Source of the DNA: Candidatus Aenigmatarchaeota archaeon
GTDB lineage: Archaea; Aenigmatarchaeota; Aenigmatarchaeia; QMZP01
Assembly (NCBI GenBank): GCA_016185435.1
Contig: JACPNN010000023.1
Span: 85,393-149,392 of the forward strand
Length of the DNA stretch: 64,000 nucleotides
Reading direction: 5' to 3'
Part shown: positions 1 to 7,926 of the stretch, one piece after another
How the letters are laid out: each line of letters starts with the position of its first letter
Numbering within the stretch: position 1 is the stretch's first letter
Notes under the pieces: generated by a model
What the model was told of the DNA's origin: nothing
The model's database searches: none
Seen by the model: only the letters and a program-made list of their open reading frames with translations
Position numbers and translations under genes: made by a program

Positions 1-1
1 T

Positions 2-64
2 AAAAGCACCTTGCATATTATTGAATTGTTTAAAATTGCAATGAGAAAAATGATAACGGAGTGA
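2..64 (+). CDS. 3' end of an upstream gene, cut by the window edge
   Basis: A frame is open from the first base and ends with TGA just before L34e. It encodes about 20 residues, rich in Lys and hydrophobic residues, ending MRKMITE. The gap to the L34e start is only 6 bases, so this is probably the tail of a co-transcribed gene. In other archaea an EMC3/DUF106 membrane protein or a kinase often precedes L34e, but too little is visible to identify it. Confidence 0.45.
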   Translation, partial: KSTLHIIELFKIAMRKMITE

Positions 65-70
65 CGGCAG

Positions 71-355
71 ATGGTTCAGCCAAGACTCAAGTCAAAATCA
101 TTCAGGAAGGTGAAGAAAAGGGTCCCGGGAGGAAGGCTTGCCCTCCACTATGTGAAAAAAGAGCCTTCTTTGCCTGTCTGCTCCACCTGCAGGAAGCCTT
201 TGCACGGCGTGGCCAAGGGAAGGGGATATAAGATATCAAAGCTGGCGAAGAGCCAGAAAAGGCCCTCCAGGCCGTATGGCGGAAATTTGTGTTCAGGCTG
301 CATGAGAGGCCTCATGAAGGAGAAAGCTTTGGCCCTGCTGGCCAGGCAAGCTTAA
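71..355 (+). CDS. rpl34e: 50S ribosomal protein L34e
   Basis: Large-subunit protein found only in archaea and eukaryotes. The 94-residue product has the basic N-terminus of the family and two CxxC pairs (C37/C40 and C74/C77) that would bind one zinc. A GGAG-like ribosome site lies upstream. L14e follows 25 bases downstream in the same direction. In many archaea a cytidylate kinase gene sits between the two; here it is absent. Confidence 0.95.
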   Translation: MVQPRLKSKSFRKVKKRVPGGRLALHYVKKEPSLPVCSTCRKPLHGVAKGRGYKISKLAKSQKRPSRPYGGNLCSGCMRGLMKEKALALLARQA

Positions 356-380
356 ATATTTCAGGAGGCAAGAAGACTCT

Positions 381-800
381 ATGTTCGAGACAGGCAGGAT
401 ATGCGTCAAGACTGCTGGCAGAGAGGCAGGCAAGCCCTGTGTGATTATCAAGAAGATCGACAGCCAGTTCGTCATGGTGACAGGCCCCAAGGCAGCGACT
501 TCTGTCAGGAGGAGGAAATGCAATACAGACCACCTTCAGCCTCTCATGCTCAAGGTCGATATAAAGGATGATGCAGCCGACGACGAAGTTCTTGCTGCCT
601 TTGAGAAGGAAGGGTTATACGAGAAGCTGAAGATAGAAAAGCCATCGGCAGAGAAGATAAAAGCGGCACAGGAGGCAGAAACAGCAAAGATCTCAAGGCC
701 TCCGGAGAAAAAGGAAGAAAAGAAAGAGGAGAAGAAGAAAAAGCCGAAGCCTAAGAAGGAGAAAAAGGAAAAGGCCATGGAAACAAAAGCTGAGAAATAG
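381..800 (+). CDS. rpl14e: 50S ribosomal protein L14e
   Basis: The first 80 or so residues match the L14e fold: an N-terminal KOW-like part (FETGRICVKTAGREAGKPC) followed by the VTGP and RRRKCN segments. The remaining part, from about residue 95 to 139, is a Lys/Glu-rich low-complexity tail that ordinary archaeal L14e proteins do not need. Similar charged extensions occur on L30e, S13 and S11 in this window. The start has a clear AGGAGG ribosome site and follows L34e directly. Confidence 0.93.
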   Translation: MFETGRICVKTAGREAGKPCVIIKKIDSQFVMVTGPKAATSVRRRKCNTDHLQPLMLKVDIKDDAADDEVLAAFEKEGLYEKLKIEKPSAEKIKAAQEAETAKISRPPEKKEEKKEEKKKKPKPKKEKKEKAMETKAEK

Positions 801-893
801 GCCTGCGATTTTCTAATTCTTTTCGAGCGAGGCGATCCAATCAGACGTAAAGCAAATATAAAGGCCTTCCACCGAATTCCTCCAGCGCCTGCA

Positions 894-1142
894 CTACATC
901 CTCCTGCTCACCCTCAGGGCCTCTATATTCTCGCACCCGTCTATGGCAAGCAGCTGGCTCTCGAACCTGTCCTGGCTGCCGCCTTCGTCCGGGATGATGG
1001 CCGTTATTATCAGCTCCCTGAGGCCGAATGCCACAGGCTGCTCCTCTATCCTCTCTATCTTCAGCCTCCCGAGGGCCTTCTTTATGTCCTCAAGCTTTTC
1101 TGGCCTGGGGAGTATCTTATAGACGACAATGACCTCTCCCAT
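894..1142 (-). CDS. ef1b: Translation elongation factor aEF-1 beta
   Basis: Nucleotide exchange factor for aEF-1alpha. The 82-residue length is typical of the archaeal protein, which is only the catalytic alpha-beta domain. The N-terminal strand GEVIVVYKILP and the centre PVAFGLRELIITAIIPDE are family hallmarks. It lies 27 bases downstream of the zinc-ribbon gene at 1170-1349, an arrangement seen in many archaea, so the two are probably one operon. Confidence 0.95.
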   Translation of the reverse strand: MGEVIVVYKILPRPEKLEDIKKALGRLKIERIEEQPVAFGLRELIITAIIPDEGGSQDRFESQLLAIDGCENIEALRVSRRM

Positions 1143-1169
1143 CTGTTAACACCTTCGATATGAATAAAA

Positions 1170-1349
1170 TTATGGGCCTGTGAAGCCGCATTCAGCGCAT
1201 TCATACTGGTTCTCCACCTTCTTGCACTTCTCGCACCTGAGTATGTCCGTTTTGCCGCACTGGGGGCATTTGAAGGCCACCCAGTTGGCCTCAGATTCAA
1301 CATATCTCCCGCAGCTCACGCATGAGAGGGCTGGTTTGGCTGTTGGCAT
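1170..1349 (-). CDS. Small four-CxxC zinc-ribbon protein
   Basis: A 59-residue protein read directly from the sequence. It has four CxxC pairs (C10/C13, C28/C31, C39/C42, C51/C54), enough for two zinc ions, and ends ECGFTGP. This is the pattern of the DUF1610/HVO_2753-like archaeal zinc-finger family that usually precedes aEF-1beta, as here. The family is thought to bind RNA or assist translation; that function is inference from context. Confidence 0.9.
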   Translation of the reverse strand: MPTAKPALSCVSCGRYVESEANWVAFKCPQCGKTDILRCEKCKKVENQYECAECGFTGP

Positions 1350-1387
1350 ACGTACATATAGAAGGCGGCAGTTTTATAAATGTTTTG

Positions 1388-1993
1388 TCAGAAATAGTAT
1401 TCCCCGACCATCACTCCCTTCTTCCACCTCTTCATGGTCCTGGCCCTGAACAGCCTGAAGTAGCCCATGAACAGGATGCCTGTCAGAATGCCTCCGACAT
1501 GGCCGAAATATGCAGTGCTGCTGCCTGCCGCAAAGACCCCGAAAAACAGCTGGGCAGCGGCGAAAAAAATGACTGCGAGTATGGCAGGCATGGGTATGCC
1601 CATCGCGAATATGATATTTTTGGGGAACAGGATGCCATATGCGGCCATTATGCCGAAGACGGCCCCGCTGGCCCCCAGCAGGGGCACAGGCGAAATGCCC
1701 TCAATTGCAAGGTGCAGGAATGCCGAGCCAAGGCCGGAAAGGATGTAGAGAAGAAGGAAATTACTCCTGCCCATAGCGCTCTCGACAGACAGGCCGAAAA
1801 TCAGCAGGGCGAACATGTTGAGGAATATGTGGGGCAGGCTTGCATGGAGGAACATGTACGTCAGGAACTGCCAGTAGCTGCCTTCAAGGGCTTTTGTTGG
1901 CGTGAGGGAAAAGGCGGCTGTAAAGCCCGGGATCAGAAGCTGGAGAAGAAAGACGGCGGCAGTTGTTGCGGCAATCAGCAGCGTAAGATTCAT
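1388..1993 (-). CDS. Rhomboid family intramembrane serine protease
   Basis: The 201-residue protein has about six hydrophobic segments. The catalytic dyad is visible: S109 in the GASGA motif and H165 in HVGG, and the upstream HxxxN motif (H55, N59) is also present. It would cleave transmembrane substrates within the membrane. Its neighbours are convergent or divergent unrelated genes, so no substrate is suggested. The length is that of the minimal core without extra soluble domains. Confidence 0.92.
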   Translation of the reverse strand: MNLTLLIAATTAAVFLLQLLIPGFTAAFSLTPTKALEGSYWQFLTYMFLHASLPHIFLNMFALLIFGLSVESAMGRSNFLLLYILSGLGSAFLHLAIEGISPVPLLGASGAVFGIMAAYGILFPKNIIFAMGIPMPAILAVIFFAAAQLFFGVFAAGSSTAYFGHVGGILTGILFMGYFRLFRARTMKRWKKGVMVGEYYF

Positions 1994-2182
1994 GCAGAAT
2001 AATTGGAAGCAGGAATTAAATTCTTAAGTCAGACTGAATTTGAAACCTTGCCTGACTCCGGAACAATGGCCTTCTCAAAACGTGTATGTGTATCTGCTAT
2101 GATAAGAATTCACACAGGCCTCCATATACAAGCCCTTCACACCCAAAAATCCCCTTTTAAATCCTGTTTTCAATCTCTAATC

Positions 2183-3307
2183 ATGGCAGTCCAGCAGGCA
2201 GACAGGATTATCATGCACTTGGACATGGACTACTTCTTCGCAGCAGTAGAGGAAAGGAGGAAGCCTGAGCTCAAAGGCAGGCCTGTTGTTGTCGGCGCTG
2301 ATCCAAAGGAAGGCAGGGGAAGAGGAGTCGTATCGACATGCAATTACGAGGCCAGGAAGTTCGGGATAAGGTCAGGCATGCCTATCTCGAGGGCATGGCA
2401 GCTGTGTCCTGAGGCTGCTTATTTGCCGGTCGATTTCACCATGTACAGGGATGCGTCAGAGGAGATAATGAACATAGCGAGGAAGCATGCGAGGAAGGTT
2501 GAGCAGGTCAGCATAGACGAGGCCTATATGGATGCCACAGACATGGGGGATTATGACAAAGCATTGAGGCTTGCGGAAAGGATCAGGCAGGAAATAAAAA
2601 ATTCCCAGAATCTCACATGCAGCATAGGAATTGGGCCAAACAAGCTTGTTGCAAAGATTGCGACAGATTTGAAGAAGCCTGATGCCATCACAACAATAAA
2701 GCCTGACGAGGTAAGGCAGAAGGTGTGGCCCTTGAGCGTTGGCAAGCTCCTCGGGGTAGGCAAGAAGACTGCAGGCAGGCTCAGGGAGATGGGGATAAGG
2801 ACAATAGGCGACCTTGCAGCAAGCGATGTGAGCATGCTCATGGCCGAGCTGGGGACAATGGGATATGAATTCCACCAGATGGCGAATGGCATGGATGAGA
2901 GGCCTGTCGAGGAGTACTGGGAACCGAAATCCATATCAAGGGAGGTGACATTCGAAAAGGACGTAAATGATTCTAACATGCTGACTGAAATGCTGGAGCA
3001 GCTTTCAAAGGAGGTTCATAAAGAAGCTATAGACAGCAGCTATTCCTTCCGTACAATCACGCTGAAGATAAGGTTCTCTGACTTTGAAACACATACAAAA
3101 AGCAGGACGGTAAACATCACAAACAGCTATGAGCTTATGGCTGAGACAGCAAAGGAGCTTTCAAAGCCTTTCCTCACAGGAAGGAAGGCCATAAGGCTCG
3201 TGGGAGTGAAGGCGAGCAACCTCGTGTACAATTACGGCCAGAAGTCAGTGGGAGAATTCATGGCGCAGACTCACAAAGAATCCTCTCATATACCTGATAA
3301 TTTTTAG
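2183..3307 (+). CDS. dinB: DNA polymerase IV, Y-family translesion polymerase
   Basis: Lesion-bypass DNA polymerase, 374 residues from the ATG at 2183; a longer frame reaches upstream but that part looks non-coding. Catalytic acidic residues are in MDMDYFFAAVEE (near residue 14) and SIDEAYMD (near residue 112). CNYEARKFGIRSGMP is the family's finger motif. Two helix-hairpin-helix segments (thumb, LLGVGKKTAGRL) and a C-terminal little-finger domain complete it. It belongs to the Dpo4/DinB group and appears intact. Its 3' end overlaps the small gene on the other strand by 50 bases. Confidence 0.95.
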   Translation: MAVQQADRIIMHLDMDYFFAAVEERRKPELKGRPVVVGADPKEGRGRGVVSTCNYEARKFGIRSGMPISRAWQLCPEAAYLPVDFTMYRDASEEIMNIARKHARKVEQVSIDEAYMDATDMGDYDKALRLAERIRQEIKNSQNLTCSIGIGPNKLVAKIATDLKKPDAITTIKPDEVRQKVWPLSVGKLLGVGKKTAGRLREMGIRTIGDLAASDVSMLMAELGTMGYEFHQMANGMDERPVEEYWEPKSISREVTFEKDVNDSNMLTEMLEQLSKEVHKEAIDSSYSFRTITLKIRFSDFETHTKSRTVNITNSYELMAETAKELSKPFLTGRKAIRLVGVKASNLVYNYGQKSVGEFMAQTHKESSHIPDNF

Positions 3308-3470
3308 TCAGACTTCTTATTTTCCCGGTCAGATCATCCAGAAGCTGATCACAGGCCTCAACCTGCTTTGCCATCTGAAAGGTATCATACTGATCCCTCA
3401 GCTGCTGGATAAAATACCTCTCATTGTGAAGACGTGCCAATTCGCTGCCAGAACTATAAACCTCTGCCAT
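3258..3470 (-). CDS. Small coiled-coil protein, unknown function
   Basis: A 70-residue product, mostly predicted helix and rich in Glu, Gln and Lys. I do not recognise a family. In favour of a real gene are a TATA-like CTTTTTAAGC about 30 bases before the start and a GGAGGG site just upstream of the ATG. Against it, the last 50 bases overlap the end of dinB on the opposite strand. Confidence 0.5.
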   Translation of the reverse strand: MAEVYSSGSELARLHNERYFIQQLRDQYDTFQMAKQVEACDQLLDDLTGKIRSLTKNYQVYERILCESAP

Positions 3471-3584
3471 CTCCCTCCATTAGACAATCGGGAAAAAGCT
3501 TAAAAAGCTTATTAAGCCTTATACATAAGATATTTTCAGCCGATGACAGAGCCTTGGATTCGGTGAAAAGGTTGAGGTAAAAAT

Positions 3585-3956
3585 ATGGCAAAAGCAGCAT
3601 TTGTGAAATTTGAGGTGCCGAAGGAGCTTGCCGGCAGGATCTATGAGGCCTTGCAGGCCACTAAAGGGACAGGCAAGACCCGGAAAGGGGTCAATGAGAC
3701 CACAAAGGCAGTTGAAAGAGGGATATCAAAGATCGTCATAATGGCAGAGGATGTCGATCCTGCAGAGATAATCATGCATCTCCCTTCCCTCTGCGAGGAG
3801 AAGCAGGTGCCTTATGTCTATGTGCCCAGCAAGCAGGACCTCGGCAAGAGCGTGGGCATAGAGGTGCAGACTTCTGCAATAGCTGTTGTTGAGGAAGGGG
3901 AAGCCAAGAGGCTTTTCGACGACATAAGAGAGAAGATAAAGGGGCTCAAGAAATAA
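3585..3956 (+). CDS. rpl7ae: 50S ribosomal protein L7Ae
   Basis: Kink-turn RNA-binding protein of the large subunit, also part of archaeal box C/D and H/ACA ribonucleoproteins and RNase P. The 123-residue product has the diagnostic RNA-binding segment GVNETTKAVERG and the conserved IVIMAEDVDPAEI. Archaeal L7Ae usually sits just before S28e and L24e; here those genes lie 9.6 kb away, so the group has been split. Confidence 0.97.
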   Translation: MAKAAFVKFEVPKELAGRIYEALQATKGTGKTRKGVNETTKAVERGISKIVIMAEDVDPAEIIMHLPSLCEEKQVPYVYVPSKQDLGKSVGIEVQTSAIAVVEEGEAKRLFDDIREKIKGLKK

Positions 3957-3985
3957 CATGCTTCCGTTTAGCTAAATCCGGATCC

Positions 3986-3992
3986 TTTTTTT
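3986..3992 (+). terminator. T-run between convergent L7Ae and DnaJ genes
   Basis: Seven T residues lie 30 bases after the L7Ae stop, directly before the DnaJ stop on the other strand. Archaeal RNA polymerase terminates at T-rich tracts, so this could end the L7Ae transcript. No strong hairpin is required or seen. Confidence 0.4.
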
Positions 3993-5111
3993 CTATCCAA
4001 AATACTCTTTCATTTTCTCGAAAAACCCTTTCCTTGTCTCGGCCTTCCTTTCAGAGAGGAATTCCTTCAGCAGCCCTTCCTGTTTTTTTGAAAGCCTTTC
4101 AGGTATCTGTATCTCCACCCTGACCAGCTGATCCCCCCGCCTGCCTGAATTCAGATAAGGCATCCCCTGTCCTTTCAGCCTGAATACTGTATGGCTCTGT
4201 GTCCCTTTCGGTATTTTCAGCCTTGCCTTGCCGGTAATTGTGGGGATCTCTATCTCCCCGCCCAACATTGCAGTCCCCAGATCTATGGTGGTCTTGCAGA
4301 ACAGGTCAGCTTCATGCCTGTCAAAAATGCCATGCTCCTTTACGCCTACAACAACGTACAGGTCTCCAGGCTGGCCGCCATTCTCACCCGGCTCGCCTTC
4401 CCCCGCAATCCTGAGATACTGGCCTTCCTCAACGCCTTTCGGTATTTTGATCTCTATCTTCCTTATCTTCCTTACTCTGCCTTCCCCCCTGCATGAATCG
4501 CATCTCTTTTCAGCAAACTTTCCCCTGCCCCCGCACTTGCTGCATGTTGTTATGCTGGCAATGTGGCCGATAGGAGTCCTGTGCACCTTCCTCACCTCTC
4601 CAGTGCCATTGCATGCATTGCAGTCCTTCAGGAAGCCGGGTTTGGCTCCCGTCCCTTTGCATGCAGGGCATTCTGCCATATGAGGCACTTCTATTTTTGT
4701 GGCTATCCCGGAAAATGCCTCCTCCAAGGAGATTTCCAGATCATATCTGAGGTCAGCGCCTTCCCTGACCCTGCTCCTCCTGCCTCCGCCACCAAAACCT
4801 GAAAACACATCAAAGATATCCCCGAATCCGAAGTCCCTGAACAGGTCCTCGAAACGGAAGTCCCTGAAGCCCGCAAAGTCCTCGGGCCTGAAGGCTGAGT
4901 GGCCGAACTGGTCGTATTGGGCCTTTTTCTGGGGATCTGACAGAACCTGGAAGGCCTCATTTATCTCCTTGAATCTCTCCTCAGCCTCCTTGTTACCGGG
5001 ATTGACATCGGGATGCCACTTCCTTGCGAGCTGCCTGAATGCTCTTTTTATCTCTTCAGGGGAAGCGCTTTTGCCGACGCCCAGCAATTCATAGTAGTCT
5101 CTTTTTTTCAT
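3993..5111 (-). CDS. dnaJ: Chaperone protein DnaJ
   Basis: Co-chaperone that stimulates DnaK. Domain order is complete: J domain (residues 1-70, HPD at 33-35), a Gly/Phe-rich linker (about 75-115), four CxxCxGxG zinc motifs (about 150-215) and the C-terminal substrate-binding domains, 372 residues in all. It is bacterial-type, as are DnaK and GrpE at 10.5-13 kb, but it is separated from them by 5.4 kb that includes the cassette-like region. Confidence 0.97.
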   Translation of the reverse strand: MKKRDYYELLGVGKSASPEEIKRAFRQLARKWHPDVNPGNKEAEERFKEINEAFQVLSDPQKKAQYDQFGHSAFRPEDFAGFRDFRFEDLFRDFGFGDIFDVFSGFGGGGRRSRVREGADLRYDLEISLEEAFSGIATKIEVPHMAECPACKGTGAKPGFLKDCNACNGTGEVRKVHRTPIGHIASITTCSKCGGRGKFAEKRCDSCRGEGRVRKIRKIEIKIPKGVEEGQYLRIAGEGEPGENGGQPGDLYVVVGVKEHGIFDRHEADLFCKTTIDLGTAMLGGEIEIPTITGKARLKIPKGTQSHTVFRLKGQGMPYLNSGRRGDQLVRVEIQIPERLSKKQEGLLKEFLSERKAETRKGFFEKMKEYFG

Positions 5112-5183
5112 ACTCGCCTTTCATCATTTTCTTTTCCCACTTTTTACCATCGTATAAAAAGGCATCCCATTCATATTAATCAC

Positions 5184-5957
5184 TTACAGCAGATCAGCAA
5201 GCCTCTTTATATCTCTATTGGCCACATGTGTGTATATCTGTGTTGTCTTCAGATCCTTGTGGCCAAGCAGATGCTGTATATGCCTTATGTCTGCCCCTGC
5301 TTCCAGCAGATGCGTAGCAAAGCTGTGGCGGAGAGTGTGGGGTGTCACATGTTTCTTTATCCCTGCTTTACTTGCCGCATTTTCGACAATCATCTCTATC
5401 GTCCGCTTATTGTATTTTCTTCCCAGATTGGACACAAAGACCAGCCCCTCTTCCCCCTTCCCATAAAATTCCAGTATCTGCCTGGTCTTGGGATGAAGGA
5501 AGAGGACCCTTTCCCTCGGAAAATCAATGTCCTGCCACCTGATGCTTCTGGCCTCGTCCAGCCTCAGGCCGGCATAGTACATGATGGCCAGAAGGGACTT
5601 GTGCCTGACATTGTCTGTCTTGCTTATCATGTCTTTTACCTCTTCCCTGCTGAGCACGCTTGGCAGCTTCTGGTTCCTCTTGGCCAGTGGAAGCTTGGCA
5701 TCCCATTTTTCATTGAGGACATTTTTATAGAAGAAGCGGAGGGCGAAATAAGATGATCTCACTGTGGAGCTGCTTTTCCCGCTCTGCTCCAGCAGGAAAT
5801 CCCTGGCGTTTTTCCCGGACCTGAAGAAGCTGTTCACAACCGAGATGTACAGCCGGCCTGTCTGGAAGGAGTAGTTCCTCAGCTTTATTTCCTCAATAAG
5901 CTGGCCCACAAGCCTGTATCGTTCCTCAGGCGTGGCTTTGGAAGGGTCAAAGGGCAT
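5184..5957 (-). CDS. Xer-type tyrosine recombinase (XerA-like)
   Basis: Site-specific recombinase of 257 residues. The catalytic residues visible are R132 (AGLRLDEA), H207 and R210 (HTLRH), H233 (LLGH) and nucleophile Y242 (IYTHV). An N-terminal SAM-like core-binding domain covers about residues 10-95. The beta-hairpin that normally carries the catalytic Lys (GKGxKDR) is not obvious between residues 145 and 160; that stretch looks about 12 residues short. The extra domain typical of integron integrases is absent. It may be the chromosomal XerA dimer resolvase, but it points away from the attC-like array starting 86 bases upstream, which is integron geometry. Confidence 0.88.
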   Translation of the reverse strand: MPFDPSKATPEERYRLVGQLIEEIKLRNYSFQTGRLYISVVNSFFRSGKNARDFLLEQSGKSSSTVRSSYFALRFFYKNVLNEKWDAKLPLAKRNQKLPSVLSREEVKDMISKTDNVRHKSLLAIMYYAGLRLDEARSIRWQDIDFPRERVLFLHPKTRQILEFYGKGEEGLVFVSNLGRKYNKRTIEMIVENAASKAGIKKHVTPHTLRHSFATHLLEAGADIRHIQHLLGHKDLKTTQIYTHVANRDIKRLADLL

Positions 5958-6042
5958 AAAATGTAGTGGAAAGGCCGCCTAATAAAACTTCGCTTTTTGC
6001 CCTTTTCTGGGCATTTATAGAGTTCTTATTTCGGTTAATAGG

Positions 6043-6068
6043 TGTTAAGTCCAATCGGTTTCGGCTCT
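6043..6068 (+). repeat. Left boundary of the cassette-like array
   Basis: TGTTAAGTCC (6043-6052) is the exact inverted repeat of 6420-6429, and CGGTTTCGGCTCT (6056-6068) is the exact inverted repeat of 6360-6372, so the SemiSWEET gene lies between matching arms. The GTTAAGT core fits the integron core-site consensus GTTRRRY. The block also fits the right-end motif TGTTNNNTYCAATNG shared with the elements at 7801 and 8581. Confidence 0.6.
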
Positions 6069-6074
6069 AGAAAA

Positions 6075-6083
6075 CTTTTTATA
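6075..6083 (+). promoter_or_regulatory. TATA-like box for the SemiSWEET gene
   Basis: CTTTTTATA centred 26 bases before the ATG at 6106, as expected for a leaderless archaeal transcript. The cassette therefore seems to carry its own promoter. Confidence 0.5.
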
Positions 6084-6105
6084 GAATATCATTACAACTA
6101 TCTAT

Positions 6106-6360
6106 ATGGCTGAATTAGAAATAGTTGGTTATCTTGCTGGTTTTTTAGTGGCAGTTGCATTATCTCCACAATTGATTAAAACATGGAAAACAAAATCTAC
6201 CAAAGACATCTCGATTCTTTGGACATTGATATATATGACAGGATTATTGCTATGGGTGATTTATGCAATTGTAAATAGAATCGTTCCTTTGGCAATTTTC
6301 ACAACTATAGAGTTTTCCATGGCAACTGCCCTGTTCATATTTAAACTACTTTACAAATGA
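6106..6360 (+). CDS. SemiSWEET-family sugar transporter
   Basis: An 84-residue membrane protein with three hydrophobic helices and the PQ-loop motif (P21, Q22 in LSPQLIKTWKTKSTKDIS). SemiSWEETs form dimers that pass small sugars across the membrane. The size is exactly that of the family. The gene is AT-rich compared with its neighbours and is bracketed by inverted repeats, the right one starting within the stop codon. That suggests acquisition as a single-gene cassette. Confidence 0.9.
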   Translation: MAELEIVGYLAGFLVAVALSPQLIKTWKTKSTKDISILWTLIYMTGLLLWVIYAIVNRIVPLAIFTTIEFSMATALFIFKLLYK

Positions 6361-6372
6361 GAGCCGAAACCG
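6360..6372 (-). repeat. Inverted-repeat arm after the SemiSWEET gene
   Basis: A 13-base exact reverse complement of 6056-6068. It begins inside the SemiSWEET stop codon. It is followed by two small hairpins (GAATTGC/GCAATTC at about 6381-6397 and TTTTCC/GGAAAA at about 6403-6417) leading into the attC-like site. Confidence 0.6.
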
Positions 6373-6421
6373 ACTTCTCCGAATTGCTTCGCAATTCTCG
6401 ACTTTTCCTTCGGAAAAAGGG

Positions 6422-6516
6422 ACTTAACAGCGCTTATACGGTTCCGCCTTCGCTCTGCCGCTCGGCTCCACCCAAACTTACCTATGGCAAGCTTCGTAAA
6501 AGTGCATATGTTAGTT
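6422..6516 (+). repeat. attC-like imperfect palindrome, site A
   Basis: A 95-base element opening with ACTTAAC (fits RYYYAAC) and closing with GTTAGTT (one mismatch to GTTRRRY). TAACA at 6425-6429 pairs with TGTTA at 6509-6513. The next stem, GCGCTTATACG, pairs imperfectly with CGTAAAAGTGC, leaving about three extra bases on the right arm. The right end continues with TTTCAAT, as in sites B and C. The resemblance to integron attC sites is structural; no model was run. Confidence 0.6.
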
Positions 6517-6546
6517 TCAATTTTTGAGAACGCCTAATTTTTAGAA

Positions 6547-6560
6547 AGGGAAGTGGAACC
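6547..6560 (+). repeat. Left inverted-repeat arm of the 301-aa gene cassette
   Basis: AGGGAAGTGGAACC is the exact reverse complement of 7558-7571 on the far side of the 301-residue gene. Outside it, TTTTTGAGAACGCC near 6521 pairs with GGCATTCTCAAAAA near 7609 with one mismatch, so the arms are nested. Confidence 0.6.
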
Positions 6561-6574
6561 TAAATAGAGTGGAT

Positions 6575-7480
6575 TCAAGATAGATGCTTTTCAAATACTC
6601 TTCCAAACTCTCTTTCACAGCTTGCATCAAATGTTGGTACATCAATTGTTTTTTCTTTTAACCATTGATGACGCAATCTTCTGTATGATTCAGCATATTC
6701 CCTAGATGCCTGATCAAGTAGTTGCAGTCTCTCTTCTTGACTTTTTGTTCTAAGAAAATCCATAGCAGTGTCCCATCTTGGTTGAATTTCATCAGGCACT
6801 GCCCTAAACTCAATGTTTTCCAATGGAATTCCGCTTCGAAGATATGTTATAACATAATTTAAAGAATAGATTGGATATTCTGAAAGACTAGAACCAAAAA
6901 GATAGAAAAGACCAGGTACTTTTCCCCTAACTTCCATACCTTGATCCTGAGCATACTGTACAGGTTGTCGTACAAGACCCACACGCCAATCCTCTTCAAA
7001 ATGAGAATTAAGTTTGCCGAATATCCTTCGAACATCTCTTCGTGAATGCCTTCCTTCTTTCAATTCACCCTGTACATTTTCAACATACATAAATTGAGAA
7101 TCATCTATGTCTCGAAAATGAAGACTCATACAAGCTATTCTATAATCCACTTTTCCTTTACCTTTTTGACTTTCTCCCCCATAATAGATTCCAATCTGAT
7201 TAGTATTTCCTACATGAATCATACTTTTGGATTCTTTCGCTGTGAATTCTGGAGGCAAATCTGTAATCATTGAATCATAATCTTGCTGTAAATTTAGTAA
7301 AAGTGAATTGGTCAATTGGTCAACAGTCATACCTTCAGGAAACGCTTTCTCTAACCGACTAACTTTATATCCATTTACAGCCCAATCTAGTTTCTGTAAA
7401 AATACATCGGGATTTGGCAATGAATCTACATATCTCCTAAATTGTTCAGTTTGCAATAGTCTTTCAGTTGTGATACTCAT
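6575..7480 (-). CDS. Hypothetical protein in a cassette-like unit
   Basis: A 301-residue soluble protein with no signal peptide or membrane segment. I do not recognise its family. It has a conserved-looking middle (DYRIACMSLHFRDIDDSQFMYVENVQGE, read as two blocks) and an alpha-helical, charged C-terminus. The gene is clearly richer in A and T than the flanking chromosome and lies on the strand opposite to its cassette-like neighbours. It is enclosed by inverted repeats at 6547-6560 and 7558-7571. Base use and setting suggest horizontal transfer. Confidence 0.8.
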   Translation of the reverse strand: MSITTERLLQTEQFRRYVDSLPNPDVFLQKLDWAVNGYKVSRLEKAFPEGMTVDQLTNSLLLNLQQDYDSMITDLPPEFTAKESKSMIHVGNTNQIGIYYGGESQKGKGKVDYRIACMSLHFRDIDDSQFMYVENVQGELKEGRHSRRDVRRIFGKLNSHFEEDWRVGLVRQPVQYAQDQGMEVRGKVPGLFYLFGSSLSEYPIYSLNYVITYLRSGIPLENIEFRAVPDEIQPRWDTAMDFLRTKSQEERLQLLDQASREYAESYRRLRHQWLKEKTIDVPTFDASCEREFGRVFEKHLS

Positions 7481-7557
7481 ATTAATATTATGAAAAGAGA
7501 CGAGTATTTAAATGTTTTGATTATTTCACCACTCTATCATAACAACAAAAAGATAAT

Positions 7558-7571
7558 GGTTCCACTTCCCT
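7558..7571 (-). repeat. Right inverted-repeat arm of the 301-aa gene cassette
   Basis: Exact 14-base reverse complement of 6547-6560. It is followed at 7590-7660 by hairpins (GGGCTTCGCCC; CTAAAATT/AATTTTAG) and the block CGTTGCACTAAA (7644-7655), which recurs before site C at 8462-8473. Confidence 0.6.
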
Positions 7572-7685
7572 AAATTGTTTTGTTTGATTGGGCTTCGCCC
7601 TTGAAGACGGCATTCTCAAAAACTCTAAAATTTTCCTTCGGAACGTTGCACTAAATTTTAGGTCTTCCCGTTGGTCAGACGAAAC

Positions 7686-7821
7686 TAACAGGAATTTAAC
7701 GATTCCAGAGCCTTGCAGGCTCTTCCATCCAAATTTGATTTTCCAACTCTGTTACGCCTTCGGCTTCACGAGGGAAAATCAAACTTCGTTAAATTCCTTA
7801 TGTTCATTTCAATCGCTCGGG
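7686..7821 (+). repeat. attC-like imperfect palindrome, site B
   Basis: The 119-base core runs from TAACA (7686) to TGTT (7801-7804). The arms AGGAATTTAACGA (7690-7702) and TCGTTAAATTCCT (7786-7798) are exact inverted repeats. Two nested hairpins lie inside (AGAGCC/GGCTCT at 7707-7723, and 7735-7783). The right tail TGTTCATTTCAAT is followed by CTCGGG, matching site C at 20 of 21 positions. The rest of the gap from 7481 to 7926 holds the inverted-repeat arm, the hairpins and a TATA box (TTTAAATA, about 7841) for the cupin gene. Confidence 0.65.
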
Positions 7822-7926
7822 CACCTTGACCTGCGAAAGATTTAAATAATATAAGGTGCTTATAAATAACAGATAAACAATAAAGGTTGAATAACCTATA
7901 AAAATTAAGATAGGAGGTAAAACATT

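Noticed and set aside
2003..2182. A 60-residue N-terminal extension of the Y-family polymerase
   Set aside because: The family starts near MDMDYFF; the extension is not protein-like, and the ATG at 2183 fits the family length.
5184..5957. Calling the recombinase an integron integrase (IntI)
   Set aside because: The extra domain between the second and third catalytic patches that defines IntI is absent; the protein is closer to XerA. Only its position is integron-like.
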